From UMGS1908 sp045588795 (GTDB lineage Bacteria; Bacillota; Clostridia; Christensenellales; UBA1242), in assembly GCA_045588795.1 (NCBI GenBank), contig JAZNEY010000047.1, positions 1 through 17,316 on the forward strand: DNA of 17,316 nt, given 5' to 3'. This document shows positions 13,134 through 17,316 of this stretch, in pieces. Positions within the stretch are counted from its first letter, which is position 1. Every line of letters begins with the position of its first letter. The notes beneath the pieces were generated by a model. It made no database searches, had not been told where the DNA came from, and worked only from the letters and a program-made list of their open reading frames with translations. Both the position numbers and the translations under genes were made by a program.

Positions 13134-16100
13134 CTACCCCGGAGTCACGCTCACACTAAAATACAAGTAGATATATACAGTGGTGTATGACCCCATTGAA
13201 ATTGCAGAGGTTGTTAAAGTTTTGTCGTAACTGCTACTACTACTTGACGACGAAGGCTTGCTGAATGAGTACTTTGCTGTTATGCTTGAAAGAGTGTATC
13301 CATCATAACTACCCGGACTAGAAGGATAAGAAGCTTGCATTGTATAGCTGTATGTAACACCTTCTTCCACCTGCAATATTATTGTATTGCTTTGATTTCC
13401 CTCAGCAAATCCTGCCAACCCAGAAATACTTGTGCCAGAGGCACTTATTGTTACATCACAATAACCCCAATTTTCTGTTCCTAAAGAATCTGCAATATAA
13501 GCATAGACATTAAACTCTTTCGGAACATAAGTTTTTATAACAATCTTAGTATCTGATGCTGCAATGGTTAATGCAGTTGTTGAACCTTTGTCATATACCT
13601 TCAATCTACCATCGGCCCAACAAGTCGCGTAGTATGAAGATGTTGCCGATGCTACGGTTGCACCTATGCTTGTACTATTTCTTACCATCTTAAATTGCGA
13701 TGATGTATTATATTTATTGCAAAGTCCTGCTCCAAGGGTAACTTTATCTGCTCCAGCATATAGCACGTGATAACCACCACTACTTTTTGGTGAAATAGTT
13801 CCATTGGTTAGGGTTAATGAACCAGAAGAACCTTGATAAATAGCATAAGTCGAACTTGTTGCACTTATTGTTCCGCCTGACATCGTAAATGATGCCCCAC
13901 TAATATTGTAAAGAGCATAGGTGCCAGTCGTACCCAACGATATTGTCCCACCACTCATTGTAAATGAAGCACTGCTACCACTATTATTTACGGTATATCC
14001 TGTAGAGGTTGATGAAGAAATTGTTCCACCACTCATTGTCACTGATTTATAATTTACTAAAGAATATCCATAACTTGATGAAATACTTCCTTCGCGTATG
14101 TACACAGTTCCGTAGTTCTCAATAGCATAATGGTCTCCGTGTGAAATTGCAGGAGTTCCAGATAGAGATGTGTCACCGACATACAATATTCCTTTTGAAT
14201 TGTTTGTTATAGTGAAGCCATTATTATTGCTGTTTGAAGTATAGGTTATGGAACCTGCATTAATATATGCCGTACCATTGTTTGTGATAGTATCGTGGTC
14301 TGTGTCAGTTGATGGAGCTCGTCCATAAATGGTTCCGCTATTGATTGTAAGTGTTGAATCACTTACCACATATATTGCGGCCGTTAAGCCTCCATACACA
14401 GTAGCACCATTAATGGTACACGCACCAGAAGTGTATATGCCATAACTCGAAACCACACTGCCAGCTGTAGAAGTTTGTGTTGCTGCGGCATAAAAATATC
14501 CACCGGAAAGCGTAGCAGTTCCAGAATTTCGAACCACATTAAATGCTCCGCCATAATAATTCCCAGCATGAATTTTAAGGCTTGTACCGCTGTTATACAC
14601 AACGCTACCCATAGAATCGGCATTCTTTCCAACAAATGCTCCATTGTTGATCTCTGCACTACCTGTGTTATAAATTGCAGATGTCGCATAAGAGCTTACG
14701 CTTGTGTTGTTTGCCATGTATGTCCCACCACTAATACTAGTTATGGTTCCTGCGTTGTATATCGCCGAGCCTCTTGCAGATGTTGCTGTGCAACTCATTG
14801 CACTAATTGTTTTACTGCTACAGTTATAAATTGCGTGATAACTCGAACTTGTATTGGTAGACTCAAATGTTCCACCGGTAATTGATGTTACTGAACCATT
14901 GTTATACAAACAATGATTTGAAGCCGAAGCAAAATATCCGCCGGAAATTGATGCGATTGTACCAGTATTTTGTATACAATAACCTGTACCAGTGTTGCTG
15001 AATGTTCCACCTGTGATTGTTAGCGTAAGTTGATTATTTACACAAGCATCAGATCCAGTTGATCCAAATACACCATTAGAGACAGTCATTGATCCATAAT
15101 TATAAAGTGCATTGGTTGTTGCTGAAATTGTTCCTGTCGTGCCAAGATTTATTGAAACACTTGCGACATAGTTGTATATACCATATGCAACACCACTGAT
15201 ATTTGTAAGTAAACCGCCACCAATATATCCTGATCCATATCCAATATAAACCCCATATGTACCACTTGAAGCATAAATGCTTCCAGTATATGTAAGGTCT
15301 GCAGTGCCTGAACTGTTATAACTATGTATTGTATAAGTCGCTCTGTTATAGAACAAGCTTGAGGCACTTCCAATATTCATGGCTTGCAACTTTGCGGTTC
15401 CAGTATTATACACTGAAGTAAATGCATACGGATAAAGAATCGAAGTTGCACTGGTCTCAAGATGATTGCTGTTATATATCACATAATTCCCAGAGCTATA
15501 TGTACCATCACTTTTGTTATTGTACAACTGTGCATTATTCATTGTTGCAGTTCCGGAGTTGTTTAGCACACCATAGCCCGAACACGAAGTAAATGACCCA
15601 CCAGTAACATTTAGGGTTCCTTGGTTGTATATAAGCGTTGCAGTTGTTCCAGTGTTAGTATATCCGTGAGTGTAAGTTCCCGCCGAGATTGTAAGCGTTG
15701 CACTGCTTGCGACATTAAACATTGGTGAACTACACGAAGATGTTGTTGTGATTGTTGTACTAGTTCCGCAACTTAGTTCTGCACTCGCACTAATAGAGAA
15801 GTAACCACCAATATTGATGCTTGTAAGCGTTAAGGTTCCACTACTAACCGTGAACGAAGCAAGTGCTCCACTAAACACCTTGTAACTTGTAGCATTAGAA
15901 CTTGTTATTGTCATAGACTTTGAAACTGCTGAAATTGTTGAGCTACCCTCAGTTGTTGAGGTAATATTTCCATACAATGTAAGAGTCAATGTCCCTGTCC
16001 CGCTATAATTGTTGGTATAAGTAATACCCTTTGAAAGCGAGTTAAACCACCTTACCTCAGTCGACCCCGCAGTAAGTTTTACAATTTCATTTGCAGAGGT

Positions 16101-17316
16101 TAATTCAAACCTTGCAACTATAACATCACCCTCAGAACTCTTAAATGATGCATAGTCAGTTATTGTAAGAGTCGAGCCCGAAACTGTCCATTTTCCAGAA
16201 GATGTGACTATCGCAGTTGTATCATTAAACGAACTAAAGAATCCAACAAATGTATAACCCGTTCTTGCTGTTGCAGTAACTGTTACCGACGCTTGATTGA
16301 ATAAGAAGTTCGTTGCACAGTTACAAGTTGCGTTTGTTGTCGTGTTATTTGTTGTTGCCGAGCAGTCTGTAAGAGAACCACTGCTGTTATATTTCTTTGA
16401 TGATGCCGTTGCGTATCCACCCTCACCAGAGTGATCGCTGTACGTCTGTGCGTGAAGATTTAGGTAGTTATTCATAACATATCTCGCCCACGCTTCACCT
16501 GTTGAGAATGCCGATTTGAATGCATCATAGTCAGAATACGTAAGTGTTTTTGATGCCGAAACAAGTGTTGTACTTGTCTGCGAGTTAAACCAACCTACAA
16601 ATGTATATCCTGAATTTGGGTTACTTGCAGTCAAGATTACTTTCTTCCTGTCTGCTGTTGCAGCCGATTGTGGGTCATCTTTATGTAAAATGTAACTTAC
16701 TGTTGCACAAGATGTACAAGTCTTATCATTTTGCGTTGTGTTTACTGTACCATCACTTGAACTATAATTGTGTGCCTTTAAGTTCGCTGTTCCGCCTGTT
16801 GTTGAGTGGCTTCCAGTTGAAACTTGCGAGTGTGCCACTGCTGGGTTGTTTGGTACAAATCTTGCATAGGCTACACCTGTTGAGAATGCCGTTGTAAATC
16901 CACTATACGCACTATATGTAAGCGTTGCAGTTGCTGAAACCTTTGTCGCATCTGAACCCTGACCATTAAACCAACCCACAAATGTCCAGCCTGTTCCTGC
17001 TGTCGCTGTTAGTGTTATTGTTGTACTTGCTACATTCGTGAATGTTATGCAATGGCAAGTTGAACACGTACTTGTTCCACAATATGTACTTCCCGTTTTG
17101 GTATCCAACACTCCTGTTGAAGTGTTATATGACTTATAACTTACACTTGCTGAATAATTTGATGTTCCTGTATGGCTATTAGTACTTAATTGGCTATGTA
17201 CTTTACCTCCAGTATTACCTGTATCAGTTGGTATAAACCTTGCATATGCTTTGCCTGTTGTAAATGCCTCTTTAAATTTTGCATATGATGCATACGAAAG
17301 TGATGCACTTGCTGAC
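13134..17316 (-). CDS. Giant secreted surface protein, InlB-type repeats plus beta-helix (5' end outside window)
   Basis: The frame is open to the right edge; the first in-window start-like codon (GTG 17111) is internal, because the 68 codons upstream continue the same repeats. At least 1,393 residues are visible. From 17316 to about 16106 there are one partial and three full divergent InlB B-repeat-like modules of about 117-127 residues, each with GYTFVGWF-like and AYARFV-like strands (FVGW/FVGF at about 16982, 16601 and 16250). Each full module carries Cys pairs between the modules (CxxxxCxxCxC, CxxC, CxC). From about 16080 to 13700 short rungs (YAIYN.GS.TISGGTIS) repeat every 20-30 residues, as in right-handed beta-helix adhesins. 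A Ser8 linker and beta domain close the protein. Two in-frame TAG codons end it. No LPXTG, membrane anchor or choline/SLH repeat is seen. Likely an exported adhesin-type protein. Confidence 0.8.
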   Translation of the reverse strand, partial: SASASLSYASYAKFKEAFTTGKAYARFIPTDTGNTGGKVHSQLSTNSHTGTSNYSASVSYKSYNTSTGVLDTKTGSTYCGTSTCSTCHCITFTNVASTTITLTATAGTGWTFVGWFNGQGSDATKVSATATLTYSAYSGFTTAFSTGVAYARFVPNNPAVAHSQVSTGSHSTTGGTANLKAHNYSSSDGTVNTTQNDKTCTSCATVSYILHKDDPQSAATADRKKVILTASNPNSGYTFVGWFNSQTSTTLVSASKTLTYSDYDAFKSAFSTGEAWARYVMNNYLNLHAQTYSDHSGEGGYATASSKKYNSSGSLTDCSATTNNTTTNATCNCATNFLFNQASVTVTATARTGYTFVGFFSSFNDTTAIVTSSGKWTVSGSTLTITDYASFKSSEGDVIVARFELTSANEIVKLTAGSTEVRWFNSLSKGITYTNNYSGTGTLTLTLYGNITSTTEGSSTISAVSKSMTITSSNATSYKVFSGALASFTVSSGTLTLTSINIGGYFSISASAELSCGTSTTITTTSSCSSPMFNVASSATLTISAGTYTHGYTNTGTTATLIYNQGTLNVTGGSFTSCSGYGVLNNSGTATMNNAQLYNNKSDGTYSSGNYVIYNSNHLETSATSILYPYAFTSVYNTGTAKLQAMNIGSASSLFYNRATYTIHSYNSSGTADLTYTGSIYASSGTYGVYIGYGSGYIGGGLLTNISGVAYGIYNYVASVSINLGTTGTISATTNALYNYGSMTVSNGVFGSTGSDACVNNQLTLTITGGTFSNTGTGYCIQNTGTIASISGGYFASASNHCLYNNGSVTSITGGTFESTNTSSSYHAIYNCSSKTISAMSCTATSARGSAIYNAGTITSISGGTYMANNTSVSSYATSAIYNTGSAEINNGAFVGKNADSMGSVVYNSGTSLKIHAGNYYGGAFNVVRNSGTATLSGGYFYAAATQTSTAGSVVSSYGIYTSGACTINGATVYGGLTAAIYVVSDSTLTINSGTIYGRAPSTDTDHDTITNNGTAYINAGSITYTSNSNNNGFTITNNSKGILYVGDTSLSGTPAISHGDHYAIENYGTVYIREGSISSSYGYSLVNYKSVTMSGGTISSSTSTGYTVNNSGSSASFTMSGGTISLGTTGTYALYNISGASFTMSGGTISATSSTYAIYQGSSGSLTLTNGTISPKSSGGYHVLYAGADKVTLGAGLCNKYNTSSQFKMVRNSTSIGATVASATSSYYATCWADGRLKVYDKGSTTALTIAASDTKIVIKTYVPKEFNVYAYIADSLGTENWGYCDVTISASGTSISGLAGFAEGNQSNTIILQVEEGVTYSYTMQASYPSSPGSYDGYTLSSITAKYSFSKPSSSSSSSSYDKTLTTSAISMGSYTTVYIYLYFSVSVTPG
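16106..17316 (-). repeat. Internal Cys-bearing InlB-type repeats of the surface protein
   Basis: Three and a part protein-level repeats with a period of about 350-380 bp. Conserved points per unit are a His-Ser or His-Ala near the linker start, an NYSS/YNSS turn, a Cys cluster, a Thr/Val-rich strand, FVGWFN, a SA(S/T).TLTYS.Y strand, AFSTG, and (A/V)ARF. DNA similarity is strongest around the segment encoding FSTG-A.AR. The last unit (nearest 16106) is more diverged: FVGFF, an inserted strand, IVARF. Confidence 0.7.

Noticed and set aside
14475..14885. 136-codon plus-strand frame inside the surface-protein gene
   Set aside because: An artefact of the repetitive beta-helix DNA; no start signal.
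17109..17111. GTG as the true start of the surface protein
   Set aside because: The frame and its repeat pattern (TTGKAYARF...) continue upstream to the window edge, and no ribosome binding site is present.
1..17316. tRNA or rRNA genes
   Set aside because: No cloverleaf-like stretch with a recognisable T-loop (GTTCAAATC-type) or rRNA sequence was seen by eye in the intergenic regions; a covariance search was not possible.

Overview
The window reads as low-GC chromosomal or prophage DNA from a Gram-positive (Bacillota-like) bacterium. The signs are AGGAGG-type ribosome binding sites, near-consensus sigma-A promoters, U-tailed hairpin terminators, a lipoprotein with a lipobox, a phiLC3-like holin and AT-rich intergenic DNA. 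A gut Clostridia-type host is my guess from the style of the large surface protein. Every convincing gene lies on the minus strand, so the window is read from right (17316) to left (1).

From right to left: (1) 17316-13134 is the 3' part of a very large secreted or surface protein. It has divergent InlB-type B-repeats carrying cysteine clusters, then a long right-handed beta-helix-like stretch, then a C-terminal beta domain with no visible cell-wall anchor. (2) 13026-11755 is a predicted lipoprotein with an unusually long cytoplasmic leader, driven by a near-perfect extended -10 promoter. (3) 11754-10256 is about 1.5 kb without a credible gene. It holds three 26-bp AT-rich repeats spaced 66-67 bp apart, a perfect-palindrome terminator, several short direct repeats, and a regular array of four 52-bp units (34-nt palindrome plus 18-nt linker) abutting the promoter of the next gene. 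(4) 10255-9134 is a Fic-family AMP-transferase with an intact active site and an N-terminal autoinhibitory motif. (5) 9133-8576 holds two tandem terminators and a possible broken small gene.

(6) 8575-497 is a compact operon resembling the late tail and lysis end of a short-tailed phage. It encodes a small conserved-looking protein, a head-tail-connector-like protein, a beta-propeller tail protein, a 21-codon micro-ORF, two fibre or receptor-binding-like proteins, a small beta protein, an acidic coiled-coil protein, and a holin joined in frame to an acidic domain that has its own ribosome binding site. No terminase, portal, protease, capsid or endolysin gene is visible. The cassette is therefore a truncated or rearranged prophage, a domesticated tail module, or a module whose head genes lie elsewhere. 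(7) 496-1 is AT-rich, has no gene, and contains a strong promoter firing out of the left edge.

Functionally the region combines surface and envelope proteins, a probable regulatory or toxin-like AMPylator, and a phage-derived tail module. I see no direct evidence that the three parts act together.
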